From Cordia subcordata (lineage: Eukaryota > Streptophyta > Magnoliopsida > Boraginales > Cordiaceae), in the NCBI GenBank assembly GCA_028554755.1, contig JAPTOF010000007.1, positions 1,148,001 to 1,212,000 of the forward strand: 64,000 bases of DNA, in the 5' to 3' direction. The first letter of the stretch is position 1. Every line of letters starts with the position of its first letter. Below are positions 1 through 11,855 of this stretch, piece by piece. The notes below the pieces were generated by a model, which was not told the origin of the DNA, did no database searches, and saw only the letters and a list, made by a program, of their open reading frames with translations. The translations under genes and the position numbers were made by a program.

Positions 1-86
1 AATCAGAAACAATGAATAAAATAAAACAACTGATGATGAAACCAAAGAACCAAAAAACTCCAGCATGTATTGGCATCATCATAAAC

Positions 87-3000
87 CTGCTGACGAGCTC
101 GCTGAAGCTCCTGCTCAAGTTGCGTCAGCTTCATTCTACTGCTCTCTAGCTGCTGGACATAGGCCTAAAAGAAAGGGAAAACAAAGGAAAACCTCAGTGC
201 AAATTTCACTGAGTTGACCAGTGCCGTGAAAAACACCGAGCAAAGAAAAGACACCAAGATGACAGCTGTAATAATAATCTACGCAGAAGCAAGATCTCTC
301 TGCCAAAAGCATACCTTTTAAACAATCTTGAACATAAAAACATGTAAAAAGTAGCATCTCAGTAATGGTTCTTAATGTCCTTGTATCCTGACAAGTAATT
401 ATCTTATGCCTTCTATCACTGTTAGAAGTTCTTGAAAATACTGAGGACGCGAATATATTCTGAACATCAAAGATGCTTCTTTCATGTTCGGGATCAAACA
501 GTTGCAGAATGAAATCCACAATGATGAAATGAACTTCAGAATAAGAAGGTATAGAAATTAAAGGCGGCACAGAAGACCTTCAGTAAACAAAAGCCTGTAC
601 TTGCGACTTATACGTCATATCTTCTGCAACAGAAAATTCCACTGGGCATGGCTGAAATATGTGTATCTTCTTACAAAACCACCATGAAAGTACGCTTTTT
701 TGCAGAACTCTCACGGCATCAATATTTTAGTAAACAAAAAGATAAAGGAAAGGACAAAAAGTTTCCAACTGCTCCAACTTATACACTTCCAACTAATCGT
801 TATTGGGGAAAGTAAAGAGGTAACAGAAAACAAGAAAATTACTAAATTTATCTCCAGTCTTATTATTTTTCTTCAGTAAACCTCTTCCCTTCCGTTTAAG
901 TAACTTCCATCTTCCGGTAAACCTTTTACAAATATCTCAAATACATATATGGTGTTCAAATGATAATGATTTCTGCCATGGGAACAGGGAAAACAGAAAA
1001 TGAGCAACAGCACTTGCAATAACTCTGACATTCTCTCCATGACAAACATACACACCAACCAAAGGGCACTACTACACATTATTTGCACAACATAACATAT
1101 ATTTTGCATTATTTCTACAACACAGGATAAATTGTTTATATGTTTAGTTGTACATAGTGGACATGTATATCATAGAGTCCTGTTTAGAGATGTATATTAT
1201 TTTATTGAGAAACATGTGCAGCTTCTAGGGCCCGGCCTTTTTGTATATATCAAAGGAACTGATTTCAAAGCTAATAATCCACAAATACTGCTCTGCAGAA
1301 AATCGTAATATCAAACTAACCACGACTCAGAATTTGATAAAAATTCTTCAATAATGTAACAGAAGGAACCATTAGCAGGAAGAAGAATTCTCAAAGAGGT
1401 TGCTCTATTGTTCAATCAGATATATCCGACCATAACACTTTTGTGAAAATATGTTTATAGTCGGCATAAGTGAGCAACAATGACCACTTCCACTGTAAGT
1501 TCATATATTATAAGAGCTACTTCCCATCAGACTTGGAATTTAAGTAAGATTATTATACCCAGTCACAAATTGTTCTACTTTCTTTTCACCTCTAAGTTAA
1601 TCATCCACGCTTCTGGACCAACTTATATCTGAGAAACTATTAAATCAATATCTGGAGTCAATGGAAACTTAATGTCTACCAAAAGAGATAGATTTCCAGA
1701 CTAGAGTACAAGAGAAAAGAAACAATTAATGCATAGTTTCTGAAGGTGCACGCACATACGCTATGTTGAAACATGGAGCAGCTCATAACACTGCAGACAA
1801 TGTCAAGCAATGCTACTTGCGCAGAAATATCCATTACTGGTTTAAGTCATTACTGTCACACCCCCAGACTCAGGCCCGCAAGCGAGACAAGTGTTACAAG
1901 CATAACTAATTATTATTTGGGCCTCTAATCAACTAAGCCAAAATGGTTAACCCAAGTTATTAGTTATATTCACACCATCCACTTATAAACAAATCACAAG
2001 TCACCCCACAAACCGATGTGAGATGTCACAATTACATCACACGTTAATGCAAGATCTCATATGCTGGGTGGTAATGCTAAGGCGAAAAGCGAAAACAGGT
2101 TAAGAATGACAACTACCTCCTGCTACAACAGACCGTTTTCATGATTATGTTAGAAAGACACCCGATGTCAAATGCCAAAATACATTATAACTGTAACGCC
2201 ATATATTCTCATTATACAGTGGGACCACCAAATTAGTGGCTAAACCAAAAAAAAAAAAAAAGAGAAATAAATGTTTTATTTATTAAATAAGTTGAGTAGT
2301 TTCCTAGTTAGTATAAAATTCTTTTAGAGGGAAGCAAAACAGTTTTTGTCTAAGCAAGACTGCTTTTTGGGTTACATTAGTTCTCACGAAAGAAAGAAAA
2401 AACAAACTTGTAGTTTGGAAGGAAAAAAAATGGAAGAAAGGTTCTTAAGGCATGCAATGATTGTAGAAATTAAAAAGGAAAGAGACATAAAGATAAAAAA
2501 ATGGTTTAAAGGTTTCGTACCTTTTAGAGTACTAGCCTACTCTATTTATAATATTATGAAAACCAACAAATATGATATCTCTTCCGATGTGGGAGAGAGA
2601 CTTATTATAATAATATACTACCTGACTCATACTTAACACTCTCCCTCAAGCTAGAGCATATATATCATAAGTGCCCAGCTTGTTACAAATATATTTAACT
2701 CGAGAACCACCAAGAAACTTTGTAAATAGATCAGCTAACTGATCACTTGAGCTAACGAAAGAAGTAATAATTTCCTTGGACAATAGCTTCTGCCTAACAA
2801 AGTGACAATCTATCTCAATGTGTTTAGTCCTTTCATGAAACGCTGGGTTTGTGGCAATATGTATCGCAGCCTGATTATCGCAAACAAGTTTCATAGGACT
2901 TGAACAGGTGACTTGAAGTTCTTGCAGAAAATTTTTTACCCATATCAACTCACAAGTGGCTACTACCATAGCTTGATATTCTGATTCAGCACTCGAACGG

Positions 3001-6000
3001 GCCATTACATCTTGTTTCTTACTCTTCCAGGAAACAAGATTTCCTCCGACAAACACACAGAAACCAGAGGTGGACCTCCTATCAGTAGGACTACCTACCC
3101 AATTAGTGTCTGAGTACCCAACAACCTCCATGTGCCCATGGTCACTATACAACAAGCCTTTCCCAGGTAAGCCTTTAATATATCGTAAGATTCGAATAAC
3201 CGCTTCCCAATGCCTTTCTCGTGGAGAGTTTAGAAACTGACTGACAACACTTACTGCAAATGAGATATCCAGCTGAGTAACTGTAAGGTAATTGAGTTTT
3301 CCAACTAACATTCTGTATCTCCCCGGAACTGATATCAACTCCCCTTCATCTGAAAGAAGCTTCACATTTGGGTCCATAGGTGAGTCACAAGGTCGCGCGC
3401 CAAGTAACCCTGTCTCACTCAACGTATCTAATGCATATTTACGTTGAGTAATAAATACCCCTTGCTTCGACTATGCAACCTCAATACCCAAAAAATAGTG
3501 AAGCGGCCCTAAGTCTTTGGTTTGGAATTGCTGATGAAGAAAGGCCTTCAACTCATCAATCCCATTGCTATCATCACCTGTTATGACAATATCATCTAAA
3601 TATACAATCAAGAGAAGCCGTTTACCGGATGAGCATCGATAGAACACCGAATAGTCCACATTACAACGAGTCATGCCAAATTCTAGAACTGCAATACTGA
3701 AGCCTCCAAACCATGCCCTCGGAGATTACTTGAGACCATACAAGGCCTTCTTTAAAGGACATGCCTTCTGAGACTCCCTCTGAGCAACAAACCCTGGCAG
3801 TTGCTCCATATACACTTCTTCATCAAGATCACCATTCAGGAAAGCATTCTTGATATCTAACTGATGAAGTAACCAATGATGAATAGCTGCCAAGGAAAGG
3901 AAAATACGAACAGAGGACATTTTAGCAACGGGAGAAAATGTGTCACCATAATCAAGTCCATAGACCTATGTGTATCCCTTGGCCACAAGTCGAGCTTTCA
4001 AACAATCCACCTGACCATCTGGTGAGACCTTCACTATATACACCCATCGACAACCAACAGAGGATTTACAGACTGGCAAGTCAACTAACTCCCAAGTTCC
4101 ATTATGATGTAACGCAGACATTTCTTCAAGCATAGCAGCCCACCAACTAGGATGAGCACATGCCTTTGCCACAGACTTAGGAATGGAAGCAAAAGAAAGA
4201 GAGGCAACAAAGGATGCATATGAAGGAGACAAAGAAAAGTAAGACACAGTTAGATATAGGGTGCTTAGTGGTGCAGGAACGAGTACCTTTACGAAGAGTA
4301 ATGGGCATGTCAAGATCAGACGGTTGAGCAGAAACTGGATCTGAAGGTGGCGACTCAGAGGATACCGGGGCAGGTAGCAACGGACGTGGTCGGCGTGAAT
4401 AAACCCGTAGGTCTGGTCTATCTAGACGTACAGTGGAAGGCAATGGTGAAGCAGCATCGGGAGTGGAAGTAAGAGAAGGGGCCAAAGGCGCATCAAAGGT
4501 GGGTACTGGAAGTGGCAAAGACTCAACCACGGTATCAGAAGTGGTGGTAGAAGGGAAAAAGGAAGCATGTTCAAAGAAGTTAACATCAGCCGACACAAAC
4601 CATCACTGTAACTCAGGAGAGTAACAACAGTAACCCTTTTGATACCGAGAGTACCCAAGAAACACACAGTTGATAGATCGAGGGCCTAACTTGTCTACCC
4701 CAGGGGAAAGATTATGGACAAAGTAGACACATCCAAAAACCCGAGGAGGAAGCATGTAAATAGCATCTCGAGGGAACAAAATAGAGAACGGTATTTGATC
4801 ATGTAACACAGAGGATGGCATACGGTTGATAAGATAGCACGATGTTAGGACCGCATCATCCCAAAAACGAAGAGGTACATGTCTATGGAGAAGAAGAGTA
4901 CGAGCCGTCTCAATGAGATGACGATTCTTCCTTTCAACCACCCCATTTTGTTGTGGAGTATGCGAACAAGACGACTGGTGAAGAATGCCATGAGAAGATA
5001 GAAATGAAGAAAAAGAAGAAGAAAAGTATTCCTTCGCATTGTCACTGCGAAGAACCTGAATAGAAACCCCAAATTGCGTGTGAATTTCAGCATAAAACTT
5101 GGTAAAAATAAAAAACACCTCAGAACGTTCTTTCATTAAACACAACCATGTCATACAGGAATAATCATCAATAAATGTAACAAAATAATGGAATCCAGAT
5201 TTGGAAGTAGTTCGACATGGACCCCAAATATGAGAATGAACAAGAGCAAAAGAGGCAGTAGCCCGTTTATTGACTCAATTAATGAAAGAACTACGACTAT
5301 GCTTGCCTAATTGACAGGACTCACAAGACAATTCTTTGACTGATCCTAAACTAGGAACCATTTTTTTTAGGTAAGGCAGGGAAGGATGACCAAGACGAGA
5401 GTGGACTTGTTTTGGTAAGGGGGCAATAACACGTGGTAGACTGAGGAACATCAAGATGGTAAAGTCCTTGCTCCTCATGCCCTGTACCAATCTTCGCGCC
5501 AGTCTTCAGATCCTGGATGGACACAGAGTCAGCAGTAAATGACACAGAATAGTTAAGTAGTTTGGTAAGCTGACTAATAGATAAAAGGTTAAAAGGGAAT
5601 TTCGGAAGATACAAAACAGATGAGATGGGAAGATTAGATGTAGGATGGGCAATACCAATTCCACGAGCAGAGGTAGACGACCCATCTGCAAGTGTGACAT
5701 GTGAAAACATACCAGGTCTAAAATCAGAGTGTAAACAAACATTACCACAAATATGATTAGATGCACCGGAATCAAGCATCCAAGGACCAAGGTCAGGTAC
5801 ATTATGAGTCATTAGAGCTGTGGATGGGCTAGCCTGGGCAAAAGAGGTGGTTGATGCGGGATACATAGCTTGTTTAGATGCCTCATATTGTAGGAACTCG
5901 GAACATTCATCCCCTGTAACAGTCACCAAAGTAGGAACCGCAGAAGTAGAAGACTCGACAGAATTTGTTTGGACTGTATTGGCAACCTGAGAAGGACGAC

Positions 6001-9000
6001 CATGAAGAGTCCAACAATTCTCTCGAACATGACCAAGTTTATTACAGTAACTACAACGAGGGGCGGCCATTTGAGCGACCTCCCCCTCGTCCAGAAGTAC
6101 CACGACCTCTACCGCGACCCCCACGATCAAAGTTATCATCACGGGTCGATGTAGGAGCAACCAAGGCAGATTGATCATCTTGTGAACCAAAAATCAAGGA
6201 GTGAGAATGAGCACGCTGTACTCGAGCATAAGCATCATTTAGAGTTGGGAAGGTAGAGCTAGATAGCAATTGAGAACGTACAGCATCATATCGAGGATGA
6301 AGCCAGTGTAACTAGAAGATCAAGCACAAATTATCCCATTGTTGTGCTATCTCTGTGGGATCAGTACTCAGCGAAAAAAGGTCACGAAATTCAATCATGG
6401 AATTGTAAAACCGGTTGTAATAACCTGTCGATTCCATATTTGCCTGGGCCCTTAACATATCAGACACAACATCGAATGCTCGAGTAACTTGATGAGAATA
6501 TCGTACTTTAGCAGAAGTCCAGATAGATTTATAGGTTTGGCAATTCCGAAAGCATGTTTGAATGGAATCTTCCATGGATTGCCAGAAAAAACTTACCAAC
6601 TGAGCATCAACATGACGCCAGGTACGAGAGTCTGCCGTAGATAAACCAGACGGGCAATCAGAGGATAGATGGTCTTCTAATCCTTGCCCAAGAAACCAAA
6701 TGTTGACGGCCACAGACCATGACGAGTAATATTTGCCATTCAATTTGATTGTAGTGACAGTAGGAGTACCAGAAAAGGAGGGGACAACAACTGATGAAGC
6801 AGCAGTAACTTGAGTTCTTGAGGACTCGGCATGAGTCTCTGTTTTCTTAGTAGAAACAGATTCCATAATAACTAAGAAAAGAGTTAAATGTGCAGCAACC
6901 TACACTATAACAATGGTACTCCCACTGGATAAGGTAATAACGAAGAGACCAAAAGAAAATTAATTCTGCATTTTTTTTTTGGTCTCTGTTTTTTTTTTTT
7001 TTTTAGAACTTAATAAATCTGTTGATCATAAATAAGCATGATCAAGCAAAAATCTTGCGAAACCAACCAGACAGCGGAGATGGGCAGACCAGCGCGAGCA
7101 TTCTAGTCGGAGATGGTGGCCTGCTAGAGCTTCGGCGGAGGCGCGTGACGGGTTCGTGACGGCGAGTGGCGGCGCGTGGAGGGTCTTCCAGCGACGAGAA
7201 AGTGATGTCCAAGGTCGCCTGAGCACAATAAAGCTCCTAGTGGGTTCAGATTTGAGAAAAAAAAGGCCGAATGATAGCTAATCAGAGATGACATCTAGGG
7301 TTAGGGTTTTAATATAATTTTTCTGGCAGGATTGAGACAGAGCAGCAACTGGTGGTGGTGTTTTGTGGTGGGTTATATTATTTTAGGGTTAGGGTTGGCT
7401 CTGATACCAAATTAAAAAGGAAAGAGACATAAAGATAAAAGAATGGTTTAAAGACTTCGTACCTTTTAGAGTACTAGCCTACTCTATTTATAATATTATG
7501 AAAACCAACAAATATGATATCTTTTCCGATGTGGAAGAGAAACTTATTATAATAATATACCACCTAACTCATACTTAACAGTAGAAATAAGTATCTTCCA
7601 ATTGGGAAGAAAGGTTCTTAAGGCATGCAATGATTGTAGTAATAAGTATCAGTCAATTGGGGTTCCTGAATGTTTGGGAATTTCTCGTGATCAGAGAATC
7701 TATTGACTAGAGCTTATTTAATTGGGGAATCTGTAAGTGGAATTTCTCCCATCTTAATTTGATTCCTTGACCTTATATTTCATTTGAATATATTAGTTCA
7801 AATCTAAATCCAAATCCATATATCATATTATATTTTTTTTGCCAATACTGCCTTTCGTTATTGACCTATCGTGGAACCCATAATTCTTGATCTAAAGTGT
7901 TTCTACTCTATACATGCCTCAGCTCCATTCAAGCCTACTAGACTTTGTTTCCTAATGACATCATGGACTTGGGACCATGAATTGAAATTTTGACTTTGAA
8001 ATTTTCTTCAAGAAAAGCTTCGACACAGAAGTCATATTTGAAGCCTATTGCAATCTTGCATATCTTTGTACATAAATTATATAATATAATATAAATGTAT
8101 GTATACAGTGAGATTTCATATTTTTCAGCGTCATTAATGTCTATTTTTATAAATGGCTTATATAACATATATGTACCCATGCATATACAATGAGTTTCAT
8201 AATTTACTGCTACTCTTTTGTATTATACTTATTCGTTCTTTTGGTTTAATATCTTTATTTTCATTTAGTATTTTGTTTAGTGTAAAGTATTCTTTTAAGA
8301 TTTTCTTCTCCTATTTTTTGCCCTTATTATATATTGAACGTTCATTCAATTTTTGAATTATTTGTCTAAAAGTTACGTCATTATGCTTCCAATTTATTCT
8401 AATGCTAGTTGGCTCCTTAATGTCATTCCTCCATTGCTCCAGCTCGTTCTGTTAATTTTATTTATATACTCATTGACTATATTTTTATTTTACTAGATAT
8501 GTTTCAAAATAGCATAATGCTCTCAATCGTCACTGATAAGTTTAACCCTCCCTTTATTGTTATTTGTGCCCTTATCTTATTGACATATTTAATGGCTGGC
8601 AGTTAGCTGTGTCTTTCTAAAGGTACTGATATTGTTATAGTACCGCAACACAGATACTATTACTATGCCGCACTCGCGGAGACTGTCACTGCTATTATGA
8701 GATTGGGGCCCCATATTATTTCTGAACCGTGCTGCACAGGTTAAATGCAGCCACAACTTTCAGTCTTAGCCTAATGAGTTATGACAACAATAGTATGTAT
8801 TTGAGTGATCGTTGCTACAGTATCTCTTGATTATATCCTCGGTATAATAACTCAGCAATGATTATCTATCACATACGATTGCTGTATAAATTGTTTCAGT
8901 TTGTGACTTCCGTTTGTATCTCTAATAATTCGGTCATCTGCCTTATAACTTTTTTGTGGGTTAAATTCCCTTATTGAGCTTTTATTCGCTCACTTTTTGC

Positions 9001-9923
9001 ATTCCACCTGGTTCCTTTACAGTTGAGACTGGATGAGCATTTTAGCTTTAGGTGGGTTAATGAACATCCAAATATGATTTCATGGATCAATGAAGATTCT
9101 ACTTTAATTTTGTTTTGGTGGGTTGTATTTGAGAAACAATGAGTAGAGTCTGAATAGAATATTATCATTAAGGACTGTTACCTGAAGTTTTTTTGTAATT
9201 ATTTTAGGATTAAATATTATGTCCATTTGGAGAGATCAGGTTATGGTTTAAGTGGCTGTGAAAGTACATAACATGGTTGTGCACCTTGCGAACTTGGGGG
9301 TTTGTGCCCTTTAGGTTCGCGGAATTTGGGGGCGTGACAATAACATCTCAACAATGTTCTGTTCATTTTCTGCTTCTCAAAAAAAATATTTTGTTCATTC
9401 TGTAATTAAGATTCAAATACATCAGGATGCTGCAAATGAAGAATGTATAAAATTATGGGTTAACACATGATAAACTGTTGGCAAGAGATCTTACCTTTTT
9501 CCTTAAACGGCTCTTTCGTGCTGCTTCGCGATTTTGAGCAAGCCTACGGAGTGCCTGTAACATACAGACTGAAGATTACATGTGTAACTTTGTTTCCAAA
9601 ACAGTTTTACTCATAAGCAAAACACCAATAATTAAAACCTTTTGATCTCTTGTCTTGTCACTGCCATCCGAAGGCACAACTGCTAGCAGATTGTTCTGAA
9701 ACAACATGCATAAAAATAAATATATCAATATCTAATTAAGAAAAGAGGAACAAGATTCAGGCACCTTGAGATAAATGATGGCTGTACTGTGAACAACTGA
9801 ATATGGGATATGGAGAAACTATGGTGCACAATTTACAATTTATTATCAAATTACCCTTAAATTTTTATCTTCAGTGTCGCCATCAGTTGAAGTATCAGTC
9901 ATGGTACTAACATCTGCCATCAT
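87..9923 (-). CDS. TGA2: TGA class II bZIP transcription factor, 5' part (exons 1-4)
   Basis: Four in-frame coding exons with GT-AG borders: 9923-9855, 9695-9639, 9554-9495 and 164-87, 88 residues in all. Exon 1 starts with two Met codons (9923 and 9920; an in-frame stop lies upstream) and gives an acidic Asp/Thr/Ser N-terminus typical of TGA2/5/6 factors. Exon 3 is the bZIP basic region with the N-x7-R core (NREAARKSR, Asn50 to Arg58). Exon 4 encodes the start of the zipper (AYVQQLESSR, then LTQLEQELQRARQQ). Family knowledge: class II TGA factors bind TGACG/as-1 elements and work with NPR1 in salicylate-dependent defence in the nucleus. The C-terminal DOG1 domain is beyond the left edge. Introns 1-3 are short or moderate, but intron 3 (9494-165) is 9.3 kb and carries a Copia element in the same sense. 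The class II call is secure; which paralogue is not. Confidence 0.9.
1854..2030 (-). mobile_element. Solo LTR (177 bp) in the TGA intron
   Basis: On the minus strand the sequence opens TGTGACATCTCACATCGG and closes GGGGGTGTGACA, the usual TG...CA ends of a plant LTR. It is flanked by a perfect 5-bp duplication ATTAC (1849-1853 and 2031-2035). No internal domain, primer-binding site or partner LTR is adjacent, so this is a solo LTR left by recombination. The superfamily is not determined. Confidence 0.82.
2433..2467 (+). repeat. Left copy of a direct repeat flanking the Copia insertion
   Basis: A 35-bp sequence (core AAGGTTCTTAAGGCATGCAA) occurs here and again at 7605-7639. The right copy continues into AATAAGTATC...CAATTGG, and the stretch between the Copia element and that copy (7581-7604) continues the left copy in the same way. 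Removing the element therefore leaves two tandem units of about 54 bp, so a small tandem duplication predates the insertion, which landed in its first unit. Confidence 0.75.
2468..2638 (-). repeat. Copia 3' LTR
   Basis: 171-bp copy nearest the left edge, starting TGTTAAG at 2638 on the minus strand. It differs from the 5' LTR at eight sites (A/G or C/T only). It contains a TATTTATA-like stretch that may be the element's promoter or polyadenylation region. Confidence 0.92.
2639..2651 (-). other. Copia polypurine tract
   Basis: Minus-strand GCTTGAGGGAGAG directly before the TG of the 3' LTR, the expected primer site for plus-strand DNA synthesis. The pol stop codon (TGA) overlaps it. Confidence 0.85.
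2646..6866 (-). pseudogene. Copia gag-pol polyprotein, disrupted
   Basis: One polyprotein reading, broken by stops and frameshifts. Gag starts at 6866 and runs into an Arg/Gly-rich stretch and a CCHC knuckle (CSYCNKLGHVRENC). Protease: WMLDSGASNHI near 5780. GAG-pre-integrase: LGHPSLPYLK and CESCQLGKHSRSSF, 5275-5400. Integrase core: SHTPQQNGVVERKN near 4920-4960, 4603-5270. RT: LDIKNAFLNGDLDEEVYM and YLDDIVITG, 3471-4140. RNase H: YSDTNWVGSPTDRRSTSGF and SSAESEYQA, 2646-3250. In-frame stops lie near 6318, 5274, 4602, 3965, 3725 and 3470, each explicable as CAG/CAA/CGA to a stop by C-to-T change. Frameshifts lie near 6070, 5435 and 4270. No active protein is expected. Confidence 0.93.
7397..7409 (-). 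other. Copia primer-binding site
   Basis: Minus-strand TGGTATCAGAGCC, complementary to the 3' end of plant initiator tRNA-Met. It touches the inner end of the 5' LTR with no spacer. Confidence 0.9.
7410..7580 (-). repeat. Copia 5' LTR
   Basis: 171-bp LTR starting TGTTAAG at 7580 on the minus strand and ending in AATT next to the primer-binding site. It is followed on the plus strand by the GTAGA target duplication. The untranslated leader between it and gag is about 530 bp. Confidence 0.92.
7586..9494. other. Rest of TGA intron 3, no gene seen
   Basis: AT-rich intron between the Copia element and the basic-region exon. No coding domain is visible in any frame. The run GGGGGCGTGACA near 9329-9340 looks like the 3' end of another old LTR, but I could not find a matching start or target duplication. 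The right copy of the 35-bp direct repeat is at 7605-7639. Confidence 0.5.
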
Positions 9924-11103
9924 GGACCCTGCAGAGCTCTCTAGCTGACCACTTCAGACAGCAACAAGTTTTAGCAATTCACACTTCTGTATGGCAGAAA
10001 ATTCAAAATTCAAAGTCATTAATTTAAGAAACCCTGGCCCAACACGAAGATTATAATGAAAAGTGTTGAATTGGAAAAGGGAAGGGGGTTGAGAGGAGGG
10101 GATCTTCACAAGCTACTGATTCTAAAACATGCTGAATATCAGCATATGTAAACTATAAAGATACACAGCTGCTAGAATGTCTATTATCTCTCTTAGACAG
10201 TCAATATTATAAAGTTCGAAATAAACTCCTCGTCTCACAGAACCAAGAAAAGAAGACTTGGCCCAAGCAGAGAAGCCAATACAGAGGACATCCACAAATA
10301 AGTTTCTTATTTATCAAAGAAAGAACAATGGTCAAATGCAGTGTGACAATTAAGAAAGTGATTAGTAAGAAGTAGACAAAAGGAGAACTAGAAAAATTAT
10401 AATTGAGAAGGTAAAGGTATCTCACTTCAGCATCTCACTCAAGTTTCTTATATGTAAAGCCAACACGTAGCTGCCATTAGCTATTTCACGTACAACCTAT
10501 ATTTATCTAATGAGTAATCAGCTAATACCATCTTGCTTTTGATAAATCTTATGAGATACATCCATGGATAAGGGCTACCAGCCACATAGCAAGTAATACT
10601 TTTGCTGCCAGTTCTTTTGAATGAAAATACCAATATATCAATACTATGCTCAAGTCAAAGGTCACTATTCTACTGAGGTCTGTACAGAAAACCATGCACC
10701 AAATTGCAGAATCAAACTTAAGGGCTTACTTAACTCTAGTTATGACAACATTTTAGTATATCAGCAATTCAGTTTACAAAGCACAATCGAAATATTAATG
10801 ACAGCTAGAAGATTCTTTACTCTTCACCAACACATTTTCACTTCTTAAATTCAGAACAATACAAGCATCAAACTCAGACTGCCATGAGAGTTTCTCATAA
10901 ATTTTCAATTAAGTCTGCACAAGACTAAAAACTATCCTCAAGTTTCCATCCAGCCACAGTCCAGGAATGTACTTTTAGTTGAGTAAAATAGAGTTTGATG
11001 TCATTTTACATACCTGCTAATTTAATAAGCTCAAAAAGACCAAAACCTCCAGTATTATTGAAATTTGTTCATATTACCACTATCTGAAGCAAAAACACAC
11101 ACC

Positions 11104-11370
11104 TCCACACACACACACACACACACACAAAACTGAAAAAGACAACCCTTTCCTAGTTATTATTCAAATCTTTGGTGTAATCACTTATATAAGGAATTAC
11201 TGACTTAATTGTTAACTGAAGCAAACACACATCACACACACTTATAAACATAATAAGCTCAAAAAGAACACCCCTTCAAGTATTATTCAAATCTTTGATG
11301 CTAATTACTTAAATAAAGCAATTAATAACTAAATTGTCAACTGAAACAAACAAACAAACACACACACACA
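11104..11370. repeat. CA-rich microsatellites and a local repeat
   Basis: A CA tract at about 11104-11129 and another at about 11350-11370 sit in two related blocks sharing 'taataagctcaaaaaga', 'tattattcaaatctttg' and 'aattgt(t/c)aactgaa'. This is a degenerate tandem duplication of roughly 200 bp. Confidence 0.6.
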
Positions 11371-11834
11371 CATATATGATTTGAACAAGTCAAGAAACAT
11401 AAGACACTATTCCCACCTTCCATATTCCAATACAATAAATCACACAAGCAAATGATTGTTAAAAAAAAGGTAAAGATTAAAACTTTGCAAGCTTATACGC
11501 ACACAAACACAAACAGACTTGAGTAAATGAATTAATTGCTGATGGGTAGAGGGGAAATGATCTAGAAATTGAAGTTTTAGAATAAATCCCAAAAAAAAAA
11601 AAACTCACCACCTTTTTGCTTAATATAAGCCACTGTTTATGCTCTTGTTGCTTCTTTCAATCTTCTTCTTGCTATGAAAGTGCTGTGTTTCCTCTTAGCT
11701 TACATGTAATAAAATTACTCAAAAGCAATAAATGAAGAAAAGATGAAAAAACAAGAGGAATTGTAGTAAAATAAATAAATATATAAATAAAAACAAACAC
11801 CCTTTTTCTTTCTTGTTGTTGTAAGAAAGAGAAG

Positions 11835-11855
11835 CTCTCTCTCTCTCTCTCTCTC
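11835..11855. repeat. (CT)10 microsatellite
   Basis: Uninterrupted CT dinucleotides, read as GA on the strand of the TGA gene. Such tracts are common in plant 5' leaders. Confidence 0.9.

Larger units (their letters stand above)
2468..7580 (-). mobile_element. Ty1/Copia LTR retrotransposon, full-length but decayed
   Basis: A 5113-bp element with two 171-bp LTRs (3' LTR 2468-2638, 5' LTR 7410-7580) and a 5-bp target duplication GTAGA (2463-2467, 7581-7585). A primer-binding site for initiator tRNA-Met (TGGTATCAGAGCC, minus strand) abuts the 5' LTR, and a purine tract (GCTTGAGGGAGAG) abuts the 3' LTR. The internal order gag, protease, integrase, RT, RNase H is that of Copia. The LTRs differ at 8 of 171 positions, all transitions. 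It sits in the sense orientation inside TGA intron 3. The LTRs begin TGTTAAG but end in AATT(T), not CA; the 3' end is uncertain by one base. Confidence 0.93.

Noticed and set aside
136..1109. Minus-strand open frames of 78-144 codons
   Set aside because: Low complexity, no domain, lying in TGA intron 3; chance frames.
7292..7396. Telomere-like TAGGGTTAGGG motifs in the Copia leader
   Set aside because: Only two repeats each at two places; common in plant leaders and not an interstitial telomere array.
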